Shown piece after piece: positions 23,511-33,555 of a stretch of 64,000 bases of DNA (position 1 is the first letter of the stretch; each line of letters starts with the position of its first letter). The notes under the pieces are model-generated. The model was given only the letters and a program-made list of their open reading frames with translations. It did not search any database and was not told the DNA's origin. The stretch comes from JAFAXD01 sp963760435 (lineage in GTDB: Bacteria > Pseudomonadota > Alphaproteobacteria > Rhizobiales > Xanthobacteraceae). Location of the stretch: NCBI GenBank assembly GCA_963760435.1, contig CAVXDE010000043.1:124001-188000 (forward strand). Reading direction: 5' to 3'. A program made the position numbers and the translations under genes.

Positions 23511-23662
23511 TTACCCTCCCCCTTGTGGGGAGGGTCGGCTCCCGGAGCGCGCAGCGCGTAGGGAGACGGGGTGGGGGTCGTTGTGTGGCGACGCGCGTCG
23601 CCACACAACGACCCCCACCCCGCTCGCTGCGCTCGCGACCCTCCCCACAAGGGGGAGGGTAA
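23511..23662. repeat. Palindromic repeat, CCCTCCCC family, complete copy
   Basis: 152 bp with inverted ends TTACCCTCCCCCTTGTGGGG / CCCCACAAGGGGGAGGGTAA and a central perfect hairpin (GTTGTGTGGCGACGCG and its complement). It fills the gap between two convergent stop codons and is a plausible bidirectional terminator. Confidence 0.9.
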
Positions 23663-23681
23663 GGTTCCGCGCTGCCGTTCC

Positions 23682-25028
23682 TCACCCCACGCTGCGCAGC
23701 TTGCCGGGGTTGAGCAATCCGTGCGGATCGACCGACTTGCGGAACGCCATCTTGCGGCCATCGGGATCGAAGCGGCCGCCGTCCTCGAGCTTGAAGATGT
23801 GCGGATTGTTGATCATGCAGCCATCCTGCTCGAATGACTTCATGATCTCGTTGAGCCGCTGCTCGCTCGCGTAGCGCACCAGCGGCAGGCCGCCGACGCG
23901 GCAGCGTCCCTTCTCGCGCGTGTACTCATGGTGCATCAGCACTTCGTCGCCGAAGCGGCGCATCTGCTCTTCCACCAGTGCCGGCTCGAACGGGTTCGGC
24001 ATCACCAGCTGCAGATAGGTCCAGTGGCGCTCGACCTGCAGCGCCATCAGGCTGGTGTGATTGAACGCGGTCTCCTGGATCGGCCGCAGGTTGGCGGCGG
24101 CGCGCTCGCTGTCGCTCACCGCCATGGCGCGCGCGCCGTTATGTTTGGCGGCGAGTGCGAAGAAGCGCTCCACGTCGCCATCCTTCACCATCGAGAACAT
24201 GGCGTGGCGCGCGGGGTCCCAGTAGGCGGCGAGCCGCTTGTAGAACGGCGCAAAGCGGCGCTCGACCGCGCTCAGCAGAAAAATATCGAGGTCGCTGGCG
24301 AACGCCGCGTTGCCGAAGGCGATGACGTCGCCATAGGTCGGGAACGTGGCGATGCAGTCGTTCCAGGTCTCGGCGGGGACCAGCTTGAGCTCGGTCTCGA
24401 GGATGATGCCGGTGGTGCCCCAGGCGTGGAACACGAACTCCACATCATCGCCGGTGAGCGTGAGGATGCGCGGGCTCTCCTCCACGGTCATTACTTTGAG
24501 CGACTGGATCATGCCGGAGTCGCGGATGATGCCGTGCCGCACCGAGCCGATGCCGGCGAAGCCGCCGCCGAGGTAGCCGCCGATGGTGGCGACCTTCATG
24601 GTCGACGGATACATCATCAATTGCTGGCCGCTCTTGAGCGCCGCCTCGAGCGCGGTCTGGATGAAGGCGCCGGCCTCGACCCGGATGCGGCCGGGCTCGA
24701 CCGCAATCACCTTGTCGTAGCGGGTCATGTCGAGGACGATGCCGCCCTGCAGCGGCACCGACTGGCCGTAGTTGCCCGTGCCGCCGCCGCGGATGGTCAG
24801 CGGCACGCGGTTGCGCACGGCCGCGGCGACGACGCGGGCGATTTCCGCTTCACTGCGCGGCTCGACCACGATGTCGGCGCGGCAGTTCTGCAGATGCTCG
24901 GTGAGGACGGGGCTATACCAATAGAAGTCGCGGGACTTCTGCCGCAGCTGTCGTTCCTCCGTGCTCGCCGTGATGTCGCCGATGTCTTGCCGGAACTGCG
25001 CCAGCGCGGTTTGCGAAACGGTGGTCAT
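23682..25028 (-). CDS. FAD-binding oxidase (GlcD-like, PCMH fold)
   Basis: 448 residues. The PCMH-type FAD-binding domain includes ADIVVEPRSEAEIARVVAAA, RGGGTGNYGQSVPLQGGIVL and GGYLGGGFAGIGSVRHG; the C-terminal domain ends in DPHGLLNPGKL, the family's last motif. Such enzymes oxidise 2-hydroxy acids or related alcohols with FAD. The substrate is unknown. It is divergent from a small secreted peptide and an extradiol dioxygenase, which may point to aromatic-acid metabolism, but the link is only positional. Confidence 0.9.
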   Translation of the reverse strand: MTTVSQTALAQFRQDIGDITASTEERQLRQKSRDFYWYSPVLTEHLQNCRADIVVEPRSEAEIARVVAAAVRNRVPLTIRGGGTGNYGQSVPLQGGIVLDMTRYDKVIAVEPGRIRVEAGAFIQTALEAALKSGQQLMMYPSTMKVATIGGYLGGGFAGIGSVRHGIIRDSGMIQSLKVMTVEESPRILTLTGDDVEFVFHAWGTTGIILETELKLVPAETWNDCIATFPTYGDVIAFGNAAFASDLDIFLLSAVERRFAPFYKRLAAYWDPARHAMFSMVKDGDVERFFALAAKHNGARAMAVSDSERAAANLRPIQETAFNHTSLMALQVERHWTYLQLVMPNPFEPALVEEQMRRFGDEVLMHHEYTREKGRCRVGGLPLVRYASEQRLNEIMKSFEQDGCMINNPHIFKLEDGGRFDPDGRKMAFRKSVDPHGLLNPGKLRSVG

Positions 25029-25113
25029 CTCGATCCCTTAAAAAGCAGCGCGGCTGCGTGTAAAACAACGGCGGGCACGATACAATGGCGTGCCACGCCT
25101 CGGGGGAACCTGC

Positions 25114-25239
25114 ATGCGACCTATGGGAAAGCTTATCGTTGTTGCCGCATTGATCGGCATCATGGCGGTTGCGGCCGCAACGGACAGCTGCTCGCCCGAG
25201 GTGCGCCGCTCCGTGCGCCGCCCGCGCTATGATTGGTAA
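25114..25239 (+). CDS. 41-residue secreted or membrane small protein
   Basis: ATG 25114 to TAA 25237, beginning MRPMGKLIVVAALIGIMAVA: a positively charged start and a hydrophobic helix, then DSCSPEVRRSVRRPRYDW. This is a signal peptide or single helix with a short arginine-rich tail; too short to classify. It ends five bases before the dioxygenase start codon, so it is likely co-transcribed with it. Confidence 0.55.
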   Translation: MRPMGKLIVVAALIGIMAVAAATDSCSPEVRRSVRRPRYDW

Positions 25240-25244
25240 GCCGC

Positions 25245-26246
25245 GTGGCTCTTCCCGTCGCCAATCCGCATCCGCCGTTCAACATCACGCGCGCGAGCCA
25301 CGTTGTCCTCACCGCGCGCGACCTCGAGGCGAGCCGCGCCTTCTATGCGGACGTGCTCGGCTTCATCGTCACCGAAATTGCTGATGACGCGCTCTACCTG
25401 CGCGGGCTCGAGGAGCGCGCGCATCACAGCATCACCATCCGGCGTGAGGCCGGCCCGGCCGTGTGCCGGCGCATCGGGCTGCGCGTGTTCACTGACGACG
25501 ATCTCGCGCGCGCGGCGGACTATTTCCAGCAAGGCGGCTTTCCGGTGCGCTGGGTCGAGGTGCCGCACCAGGGCAAGACCCTGCATGTGGACGACGCGAT
25601 CGGCACGCCGCTCGAGCTCACCGCCGAGATCGACGAGGTGCCGAGCAAGCTGCAGGAGTTTCATCACTACAAGGGCGCGAGCCCGCTGCGGCTCGATCAC
25701 TTCCAGATCGTCGCGCAGGATGTGTTGAAGGGCACCTTGTTCTACACGGCGCTCGGCTTCCGGCTCACCGAATACACGGCCAGCGACGGCAGTCGTGATG
25801 AGCTTTGGGGCACGTGGCTGCAGCGCAAGGGCAACCCGCACGACGTGGTGCTGTCGAACGGGCGCGGGCCGCGGCTGCATCACTTCGCGTTCACGGTGCC
25901 GGAGAGCCGCGACATTATCCATGCCTGCGATGTCGCCGGCAGCCTGCGCTGCCCGGTCGAGCGTGGGCCTGGCCGGCACGGGATCGGCAATGCGCTGTTC
26001 GTCTATTTCCGCGATCCCGACGGCCACCGCATCGAACTGTTTCTCGGCCACTACCAGGCGATCGATGCCAGCCACACGCCGATGCGCTGGGACCTCTCAG
26101 ATACCCGCCGCTCGCAGCTGTGGGGCTTGCCGGCGCGCGCGAGCTGGTTCTCCGAAGCGAGCGAGTTTCCGGGTCAGCCCCCGACCGCGCCGAGCCTGCA
26201 TGCCGATCCGGTGACGCTCGAGACGTTCCTCGCCAATCAATACTGA
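25245..26246 (+). CDS. hpaD: Homoprotocatechuate-type extradiol dioxygenase (VOC family)
   Basis: 333 residues in two vicinal-oxygen-chelate modules. It resembles 3,4-dihydroxyphenylacetate 2,3-dioxygenase of the Brevibacterium/Arthrobacter type, which cleaves catechol-type rings with a mononuclear Fe(II) or Mn(II). The metal ligands are His152 (LRLDHF), His212/213 (LHHFAF) and Glu264 (GHRIELF), and VERGPGRHG is the family's second-shell loop. GTG 25245 gives the family-typical start; no other hpa pathway gene is nearby, so the true ring substrate is uncertain. Confidence 0.86.
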   Translation: MALPVANPHPPFNITRASHVVLTARDLEASRAFYADVLGFIVTEIADDALYLRGLEERAHHSITIRREAGPAVCRRIGLRVFTDDDLARAADYFQQGGFPVRWVEVPHQGKTLHVDDAIGTPLELTAEIDEVPSKLQEFHHYKGASPLRLDHFQIVAQDVLKGTLFYTALGFRLTEYTASDGSRDELWGTWLQRKGNPHDVVLSNGRGPRLHHFAFTVPESRDIIHACDVAGSLRCPVERGPGRHGIGNALFVYFRDPDGHRIELFLGHYQAIDASHTPMRWDLSDTRRSQLWGLPARASWFSEASEFPGQPPTAPSLHADPVTLETFLANQY

Positions 26247-26562
26247 ACCGTTCGCCGCGCCGGCGGTAACGCGATGGGTGATGTGGCCTGCGGGCCACAG
26301 CCCCTGAGAATCGCATTTTGTGCTTCGGGAACCGGGGGCCGCGTTGCTTGTTCAGGCAGCAATATTCGGCGTGGGGTTGCTTGTATCCTGATACTGGATA
26401 GATGGACCGCGATACCACCGCGGGGACAGGCCTGAGTGAAAAGGCCACGCCGGTCCCGACCTCCATCGATCCGTCGAATTTTGGCGCTCGGCTGTTCTGG
26501 ATTCGCCCGTGCGTGCGATGCGGCCGGATCAAGCTGGATCACAAGACGACGGGAAACTGCAG

Positions 26563-26877
26563 ATGCCACTGGTTTCGACAAATCGTGATGGTGAGGCGGA
26601 CGCTCGCCGGCAAGCCGTCGGGTTCTGGATGTTCATCGAGGGGGCGCGGCCCTACAAGCCTGTCCGCGTCTACATCAGCTACGACACCCTGGCGCAGGTC
26701 GACCCATCGCAACCGCGCGGCCTGCCCACGGCCCTCGATATCTTCAAACGCCACCGCCCCATGATCGAAGCCGCGGCCAGCGACAAGTTCGATGCCGGAT
26801 ACCTGGATGACGGCGAGTATGGCGGCCGGCCCATCCTCACCTTGCACCCGGAGAACCTGCCGCTCAACGTGAGCTGA
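26563..26877 (+). CDS. DUF1488-like small protein
   Basis: About 104 residues from ATG 26563 (MPLVSTNRDGEADARRQAVG). The pattern VRVYISYDTLAQVD followed by FKRHRPMIEAAASDKFDAGY resembles DUF1488 proteins (an ISxEAL segment, then FxxHRxxIEAAAxxK). An alternative in-frame start lies at 26509. Function unknown. The region before it (26247-26562) contains an ORF with Cys-rich CVRCGRIKLDHKTTGNCRC, which I could not validate. Confidence 0.6.
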   Translation: MPLVSTNRDGEADARRQAVGFWMFIEGARPYKPVRVYISYDTLAQVDPSQPRGLPTALDIFKRHRPMIEAAASDKFDAGYLDDGEYGGRPILTLHPENLPLNVS

Positions 26878-27005
26878 CGCTGCGCGCCATCGCGTCCGAC
26901 TGCGGCAAGCTGCCGCCGCCAGGCCTGCCGAGCCTCCTGCAAATGTAGTATTTAAGTGCTAATTCCTGGGCGATCCGGCGCCGGGGTTGAAAAGGCAGGT
27001 CCGCC

Positions 27006-27242
27006 ATGTCCGATTGTCTTCACTGCGATATCAATGAGGTCGTGCGGGAGCACATCGAGCGGACCAAAACGGTCGATCTTGCCGGGCTGGCAGCGGATAT
27101 GGCGGAGAGCCTGGCCGAATTGATCCTGCTTGCCCCGGAGGACCAGCAGGGGGCCATGCTGGCGGAGGCGATACGCCATCTCGGTCACGCATTTCTGGAA
27201 AAAACCGGGGTGATCGAGGCTGAGGCGACGACCGCGCATTAA
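27006..27242 (+). CDS. Small conserved hypothetical protein
   Basis: 78 residues from ATG 27006 (MSDCLHCDINEVVREHIERT), with AAGGCAGG about 10 bp upstream. Helical, acidic, with a CxxC at residues 4-7 (CLHC) that could bind metal. No family recognised. It converges on the ABC ATPase gene, whose stop is 11 bp away. Confidence 0.65.
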   Translation: MSDCLHCDINEVVREHIERTKTVDLAGLAADMAESLAELILLAPEDQQGAMLAEAIRHLGHAFLEKTGVIEAEATTAH

Positions 27243-27253
27243 TAACAAGGGTC

Positions 27254-28356
<1,103 letters not shown>

Positions 28357-28357
<1 letters not shown>

Positions 28358-29256
28358 CAGCCCTTGGTGGCGCCGGCGGTGAGCCCGGCGATGTAGTAGT
28401 CCATCAGGAATGCGTAGATGACGAGCGGCGGCGCCGCCGCGACCAGCGCGCCGGCCATCAGCATGCCCCACTTGTAGACATCGGCGCGGATCAGGCTCGT
28501 CACCGTGCCGACCGTGAGCACCTGCTGGTCCGAGGAGTAGAGGAAGGCGAGCGGGTAGACGAACGCCGCCCAGGACACCGTGAAGGCGAAGATGGTTGCG
28601 GCAATGATCCCGGGCAGGGCCACCGGTATGAAGATCTTCAGCAGCATCTGCATGTGGCCGGCGCCGTCGATCAGGGCGGCCTCGTCGAGCTCCTTGGGGA
28701 TCGACTGGAAGTAGCCGATCATGATCCAGGTGCAGAACGGGACGGTCAGCGTCGGATAGACGAGGACGAGGCTCCAGTAGGAATTGAGCAAGCCGAGCCC
28801 GCGCACGATCTGGAACAGCGGGATGAACAGGAGCGTATCCGGGACCAGGTAGGTGAGAAATATTCCGGTCGCCAGGATGCCGGAGCCCCAGAACTTCATG
28901 CGCCCGAGCGAGAACGCGGCCAGGATGCTGACCACCATGGTGATGACGACGACGCATACGGTGACGATCGCTGTGTTCCTGAAGAAGATCAGAAAGTCGG
29001 TCTGGGTGAACAGCAACTTGTATTGGTCGAGCGTGACCCCGTTGGCGATGATCCACGGGTTCGTCGCCATGTGCGCGACCTCGGCATCGCTCTTGAACGA
29101 GGTCACGATCATGTAATAGGGCGGAGTGAGAAAGAAAATCGCGAACAGAACCAGGAATACGTACGAGGTTCCGAGCGCCCAGCGCCGGTTGCGCGCGAGG
29201 CTCGGCCGCGATTTGGCCCGTCCGGCCGGTTCCACGGCAACCGCGGTTGCCGTCAT
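28357..29256 (-). CDS. Sugar-type ABC permease (MalG/UgpE type)
   Basis: 299 residues, six predicted helices after a basic N-terminus. The EAA loop, which docks on the ATPase, is KELDEAALIDGAGHMQMLLK. Overlaps the upstream permease gene by four bases (ATGA) and the ATPase gene by one, so the operon is tightly coupled. Substrate not determined by sequence. Confidence 0.92.
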
Positions 29257-30200
29257 GCGATGTCCCTCGCGCGCCTGCGTACGCCGCGCAGAATGAACAC
29301 CGCCGAGATGGCGAGGATCGGCAGCATGAACAATGAGACTGAAGCGCCGAGCGGGATGTCGCCGGAACGGATGCCGAGCAGGAACGCGTAGGTGGCGAAC
29401 ACGTGCGTCATGTTGCGCGGGCCGCCCGCGGTCATGATCTGCACGATGTCGAAATTGGCGAAAGTCACGATCAGCGAGAACAGCACCGTGATGGCGATGA
29501 TGTTGTGCATCATTGGCAGGGTGATGTGCACGAAGCGCTGCCAGGCATTGGCGCCATCGATGGCGGCGGCCTCATAGAGCTGCTCGGGCACCGATTTGAG
29601 CGCCGCCAGGTACATGATCAGGAAGAACGGCGCCCCGTACCAGATGTTGACCAGGATCACGGAGAAGCGCGCCCAGAACGGATCGCTGAGCCATGGGATC
29701 TCGGTGCCGCCGAAAGCGCGGATGATCCAGTTGAAAGCCGAATGCGTTGGGTCGAACAGCCACCACCAGCCGAGCGTCGACAGCGCAAGCGGAATGACCC
29801 AGGGCACCAGCAGCATGCCGCGCCATTTGCGCTGGCCGCGGCTCGGCAGGTTGTTGACGAGATGCGCGGTGATGAGCCCGATCAGCGCTTTGAAGAATAC
29901 GGCCGAGAGCGCGAAGATGGCGGATTGCCAGACCACCATCCAGAACACGTCGCGCGAGAGCAGGAACGTGAAGTTGCCAAGCCCGACAAAGCGCGTCTGC
30001 GACTTGTTGAGCGTGGAGAGGACGATCGCATAGCACGCCGGATAGATGACGAGGCCTGCCACGATCACGATCAATGGCAGGCACATCAAGAAGGCGATGG
30101 TCGAGCGCCGGCGCGCCAGACGCGCAAGCCCATGCCTGACGGGTCTTCGTCGCGCGAGCGCCGGCGAGGGTTGCCAGCCGCGGTGGGCGATCTCAGCCAT
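29253..30200 (-). CDS. Sugar-type ABC permease (MalF/UgpA type)
   Basis: 315 residues. An arginine-rich cytosolic N-terminus is followed by six helices; the EAA loop is EQLYEAAAIDGANAWQRFVH. It pairs with the second permease to form the membrane channel. It lies 30 bp after the binding-protein gene. Short relative to MalF, which is normal for CUT1 permeases of this size. Confidence 0.92.
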   Translation of the reverse strand: MAEIAHRGWQPSPALARRRPVRHGLARLARRRSTIAFLMCLPLIVIVAGLVIYPACYAIVLSTLNKSQTRFVGLGNFTFLLSRDVFWMVVWQSAIFALSAVFFKALIGLITAHLVNNLPSRGQRKWRGMLLVPWVIPLALSTLGWWWLFDPTHSAFNWIIRAFGGTEIPWLSDPFWARFSVILVNIWYGAPFFLIMYLAALKSVPEQLYEAAAIDGANAWQRFVHITLPMMHNIIAITVLFSLIVTFANFDIVQIMTAGGPRNMTHVFATYAFLLGIRSGDIPLGASVSLFMLPILAISAVFILRGVRRRARDIA

Positions 30201-30230
30201 GGGACACTTGGCTCTCCATGAACGCTGCGA

Positions 30231-31586
30231 TCAGGCGCGCAAGGTTCCCTCGAGCTCGCGCTCCGCCCATTTGATCACGTCGTCGGGCTTCTCGCCGCCT
30301 TGGGTGAGCTTCGCGACCATGACGGTGTTGATGGCCTGATTATAGATCTGTGCGCCAACGTCGGAGCGCGCGGGCGCGCCGGCAATCGACGTCTGCTCGT
30401 CGCCGCGCGGCGGATAAGAGTAGACCGTGCCGAGCGGCGGCTCGACCGTTTTCCAGGTCTCGAAATCGTGCAGGGACTTGAACGACGGCAGGTCATAGCC
30501 GAACGATGCGGCAACGAGCTGACCGACGGCATCGCGTTGGGAGATGTACAGCAGAAGGTCCTTGGCGGCCGATTTGTTGGATGAGAATTTCCACAGACCA
30601 TAGAACTGCGGCAGCTGGCCGACAAAGCGGCCCTTCGGCCCGCGCGGGATCGGATGCGTCCAACAATTTGCCGCAACGTCGGGATTGTCGCGTTTCGCAA
30701 CCGCCCAGGCGCTCGGCGGATTCATGATTCCTGAACCCTTGCCGGACACGAGCCAGCGGTTATTGCCGGCGTCATCCCAGGCATAGACCTCGGGCGGGTT
30801 CACGGCCATCAGCTTCTTGAGATACTCAAGCGCCTGGCGGGTTTCGTCCGAATTGATCTTGATGTTGTCCTTGTCGTCGACCATGACGACGCCATAGGCG
30901 TTGAACAGCGCCCCAACCCAATCGACGGCATCGCTGGTCTGCCCCATCGGCAGACCGACCGGATACCCGGCCTTGAACAGCTTCTCGGCGCTGGTGAGGT
31001 AGAGGTCCCAGTTCCACTGATCGGTCTTGGCCTTGTCGTACTGGGTTTCGTCCGGCGGAAACATTTCGCGCAGGTCAAGGCCGGCGTGCTGCTTGTAAAG
31101 ATCAAGACGGGAGCAGCATGGCTTGATCTGGCTGCCGACCGTGGTCGGTATGCCGCGCCACGTGCCCTTGATCTTGGCCAGGTATTCGGCAACGGGACTG
31201 ATCGGGCCGTGTTGTTTGATGAGTTGATTGACGACGTCATCGAGCGGCTCGAGCGCGTTCTGGTGAACCTGGATGTTCCAGTCGCGATGCGACATGATGT
31301 CGTGACCGGTGCCGGCTTGCGCTTCCGCGGCGGCGGTCAGCTTGTCCTTCTCTCCCTGCGAGGTGATGTAGTCGATCTGGACTTCGACCTTGTTTTTTTC
31401 GCCCCACTCGTTGCAGAGCTTGGTCAGCGTCGCGTTGGCCCCCGGCACCCAGTGGTCCCAGCAGCCGAGCGTCAAGCGACCCGCCGCGTAGGTGGGGCTG
31501 ATGTAGGGTGCGGCCATGGCCGCGGTGGTACCCAATGCGGCGTATTTGAGAACGCCACGGCGGGTTACGCTTGAGCGTCGCATCAT
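30231..31586 (-). CDS. ABC importer solute-binding protein (extracellular, family 1 type), Tat-exported
   Basis: 451 residues. A twin-arginine signal (SVTRRGVLKYAALGTTAAMA) shows folded export. The mature protein has the family 1 layout with LTLGCWDHWVPGANATLTKL, and WAVAKRDNPDVAANCWTHPI in the C-terminal lobe. It is the first gene of the operon that continues with two permeases and the ATPase. ATG 31586 follows GGGAGGAT. Substrate unknown; a sugar, polyol or oligosaccharide is the family expectation. Confidence 0.92.
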   Translation of the reverse strand: MMRRSSVTRRGVLKYAALGTTAAMAAPYISPTYAAGRLTLGCWDHWVPGANATLTKLCNEWGEKNKVEVQIDYITSQGEKDKLTAAAEAQAGTGHDIMSHRDWNIQVHQNALEPLDDVVNQLIKQHGPISPVAEYLAKIKGTWRGIPTTVGSQIKPCCSRLDLYKQHAGLDLREMFPPDETQYDKAKTDQWNWDLYLTSAEKLFKAGYPVGLPMGQTSDAVDWVGALFNAYGVVMVDDKDNIKINSDETRQALEYLKKLMAVNPPEVYAWDDAGNNRWLVSGKGSGIMNPPSAWAVAKRDNPDVAANCWTHPIPRGPKGRFVGQLPQFYGLWKFSSNKSAAKDLLLYISQRDAVGQLVAASFGYDLPSFKSLHDFETWKTVEPPLGTVYSYPPRGDEQTSIAGAPARSDVGAQIYNQAINTVMVAKLTQGGEKPDDVIKWAERELEGTLRA

Positions 31587-31703
31587 ATCCTCCCGATGGC
31601 CGTTCAGATCTTTTTGCCTGAACTTGCTGAAACACTACTCCGGTCCCACGGCGGCGGCTAGATGCTTTTCTGTCTGGATTTGTTCGGCAGCGAGCTTTGC
31701 GTG

Positions 31704-31991
31704 TCAGCGGCAAAACTGGATACGGCTGACCAGAAAGTATTGGCCGTCGGGGTCCCAGAGCCGCATCTTGCGCCAATAGCAGCCAGGCAATTCCACCCCA
31801 TAGGCCGGGAGCGCCGGATAAAGCCTTGTGCGGTACGCGCGGTGGATCGTGCGTTTCTTGATGGCGGCGGGGTGGTTGTCTGAAGCTGCATCCGTGCAGC
31901 CGACGCATGCGGCATGAGCGCGTGGCGGCCCGGCCAACGTGAGGCTTGCCATGCCGAGCGCCAATGCAATTGCCACAAATCCCGTTTGCAT
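31704..31991 (-). CDS. Small secreted protein, Cys-containing
   Basis: 95 residues. A signal peptide (MQTGFVAIALALGMASLTLA, cleavage near AHA-AC) precedes a short mature domain with CVGC and a C-terminal GCYWRKMRLWDPDGQYFLVS ending in a Cys. Proteins with this CYW...WDP tail recur in Bradyrhizobium-like genomes with no known role. Four cysteines suggest two disulfides in the periplasm. Confidence 0.7.
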   Translation of the reverse strand: MQTGFVAIALALGMASLTLAGPPRAHAACVGCTDAASDNHPAAIKKRTIHRAYRTRLYPALPAYGVELPGCYWRKMRLWDPDGQYFLVSRIQFCR

Positions 31992-32174
31992 CCTCGTCTC
32001 CGTTGAAATGCCGGCCAGTCCTTACGAGGCCAGCGATTTTAGTCCCACCCTATTCGTTGGAACCAAAGGGATCAAAAAACGTTATCGGATATCAGCCAAA
32101 CCACGGTGCGCGGAGCGGAACAGGGGGCCGCTCCCTGTTGCTGCACAGTTTGTGACAATCAGGAGTCATCATCA

Positions 32175-32480
32175 TTGAGCACCCAATCGCATGAAGCTCG
32201 CGGCTTCGCGCAGAACCGCGATTCCAATCAACGCCGCGCCGACGCGCTGTTCAAGAAGGAGGAGCAGCAGCGCGAAGGCCAAAAAGCCATGGCCGAATAC
32301 GTCAAGGAACGCCGGGCCGAGTTGGAAAAGACCGCACGGCTGCGGGCCCTGCGCCTGGCGCGAGAGGCTGAAGGCGGCAACGGCGAAACGGGCCAGCCGT
32401 CAAGCGTCAGAAGCGAGGGCGCGCGTCGGCAGCGTCCGCGGGCCGGGTTGCACGCGGGTGCCAGGGGGACAGCGCGCTAA
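32175..32480 (+). CDS. Small charged helical protein, unknown
   Basis: 101 residues from TTG 32175, preceded by AGGAG. The core, RGFAQNRDSNQRRADALFKK to AEYVKERRAELEKTARLRAL, is a long charged helix, possibly a coiled coil. The last 35 residues become Gly/Arg-rich; an alternate frame gives KAATAKRASRQASEARARVG there, so the C-terminus may be frameshifted. Function unknown. Confidence 0.55.
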   Translation: MSTQSHEARGFAQNRDSNQRRADALFKKEEQQREGQKAMAEYVKERRAELEKTARLRALRLAREAEGGNGETGQPSSVRSEGARRQRPRAGLHAGARGTAR

Positions 32481-32556
32481 CCCACCCCGGCGGGCCGAGA
32501 CGCAATAATGAGGCATGTCGTGAACGGGCATCGGCGCTGTGTATTCCAGCCCTAAC

Positions 32557-33018
32557 TTACGGTTTGAAGACCATCACATAGAGGTTGGCGAGGGGTAGGA
32601 GAGTTGCGATGATGCCCCAGATGACCCAGCGGCGGCTGTAACGCCAATACGTCTCGGGGATCGGGCCGCCTGACGCGAACGCGCGGGCTTGGCGGGCTTG
32701 AACGATTTGCGTCGGGATCAGGATCGCGATCCAGATCACCCCGGAAGCAACAAACAGCGATTGCCCCAAAGCGAGCCAGGACTGCCGCGGGTCGAGCCCC
32801 GCGGTGAACACCATTCCGTAGGCGCCGAGGACAATGAGCACGACGCCACCGGCTGTGAAAATCCAGTCGGTGACCGTCACGAGCCGTTGCGCATAAGCAA
32901 TGATGCGGGGATCTTGCGTCCGATCCGCCATCACTTTCCAGATCCCAGTGACAATAATGTTGCCCAGGAAAATCACGACTCCAGCAAGATGGACGACCTT
33001 GAAAGCGTCGTAGGACAT
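32557..33018 (-). CDS. DUF2269-family integral membrane protein
   Basis: 153 residues with four predicted helices: AFKVVHLAGVVIFLGNIIVT, WIFTAGGVVLIVLGAYGMVF, LFVASGVIWIAILIPTQIVQ and WGIIATLLPLANLYVMVF. The opening MSYDAFKVVHLAGVVIFLGN is typical of DUF2269 (COG5528). Function unknown; it acts in the inner membrane. It is divergent from the ABM gene across about 76 bp. Confidence 0.85.
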   Translation of the reverse strand: MSYDAFKVVHLAGVVIFLGNIIVTGIWKVMADRTQDPRIIAYAQRLVTVTDWIFTAGGVVLIVLGAYGMVFTAGLDPRQSWLALGQSLFVASGVIWIAILIPTQIVQARQARAFASGGPIPETYWRYSRRWVIWGIIATLLPLANLYVMVFKP

Positions 33019-33094
33019 CGGATCACCTTCTTCGGCGACGGAACTCGCATTGAGCTAGTCGGTTACTCGACGGAAAGAGCAAGCGAGGTGTCGC

Positions 33095-33421
33095 ATGCCA
33101 CAGATCCAAACCCGTCAGCAGCCCGTGACGCAGATTACCATCATTGAGTCCGAACCAGGCCGACAGGAAGAAGCGCTGTCGGTGATGGCCGAGCGTGCCC
33201 AATTCATGGCGCGCCAGCCCGGGTTCGTCTCGATCAGCTTGCATCGCAGCCTGGATGGAAGACGAATTGTAAACTACGTCCAGTGGCAAAATCGCGATCT
33301 GCTGCACGCGGCGCACCAATCACCGGAGTTCCGCAAGGAATGGCGTCGGTTTGATCAGGTGACCGACGACATCGATCCGCATCTCTACGAGGTCGCCCAC
33401 GTGCTCGATGGGGCTCGGTAG
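33095..33421 (+). CDS. Antibiotic biosynthesis monooxygenase (ABM) domain protein
   Basis: 108 residues. The ferredoxin-like ABM fold is indicated by QITIIESEPGRQEEALSVMA, FVSISLHRSLDGRRIVNYVQ and W(Q)NRDLLHAAHQSPEFRKEW. Members are small dimeric heme- or quinol-related oxygenases, or simply stress proteins. ATG 33095. The substrate cannot be inferred. The DUF4168 gene follows after 134 bp. Confidence 0.85.
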   Translation: MPQIQTRQQPVTQITIIESEPGRQEEALSVMAERAQFMARQPGFVSISLHRSLDGRRIVNYVQWQNRDLLHAAHQSPEFRKEWRRFDQVTDDIDPHLYEVAHVLDGAR

Positions 33422-33555
33422 AGCCCCTTGTGTGCGGCCACTGGCCGCAGCATTGGCCGTACAGGAACTCCCCTCGCGACCTGATGTTGGCCCTGCAGTT
33501 GCGCCACGCCGTTGGTAGCGCGGCTTCGATCCACCGTTTTCACGAGGAGATCCGT

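Noticed and set aside
23928..25232. 434-residue rightward ORF over the FAD oxidase
   Set aside because: Low-complexity Ala/Gly/His composition and antisense to a well-conserved enzyme.
26402..26764. Cys-rich ORF (CVRCGRIKLDHKTTGNCRC)
   Set aside because: Overlaps the better supported DUF1488-like gene in another frame and lacks a recognisable family; kept only as a note.
28358..29056. N-terminal extension of the sugar ABC ATPase
   Set aside because: It overlaps the upstream permease in another frame; the ATPase family begins at MQMADVTLRN with a coupled start at 28357.
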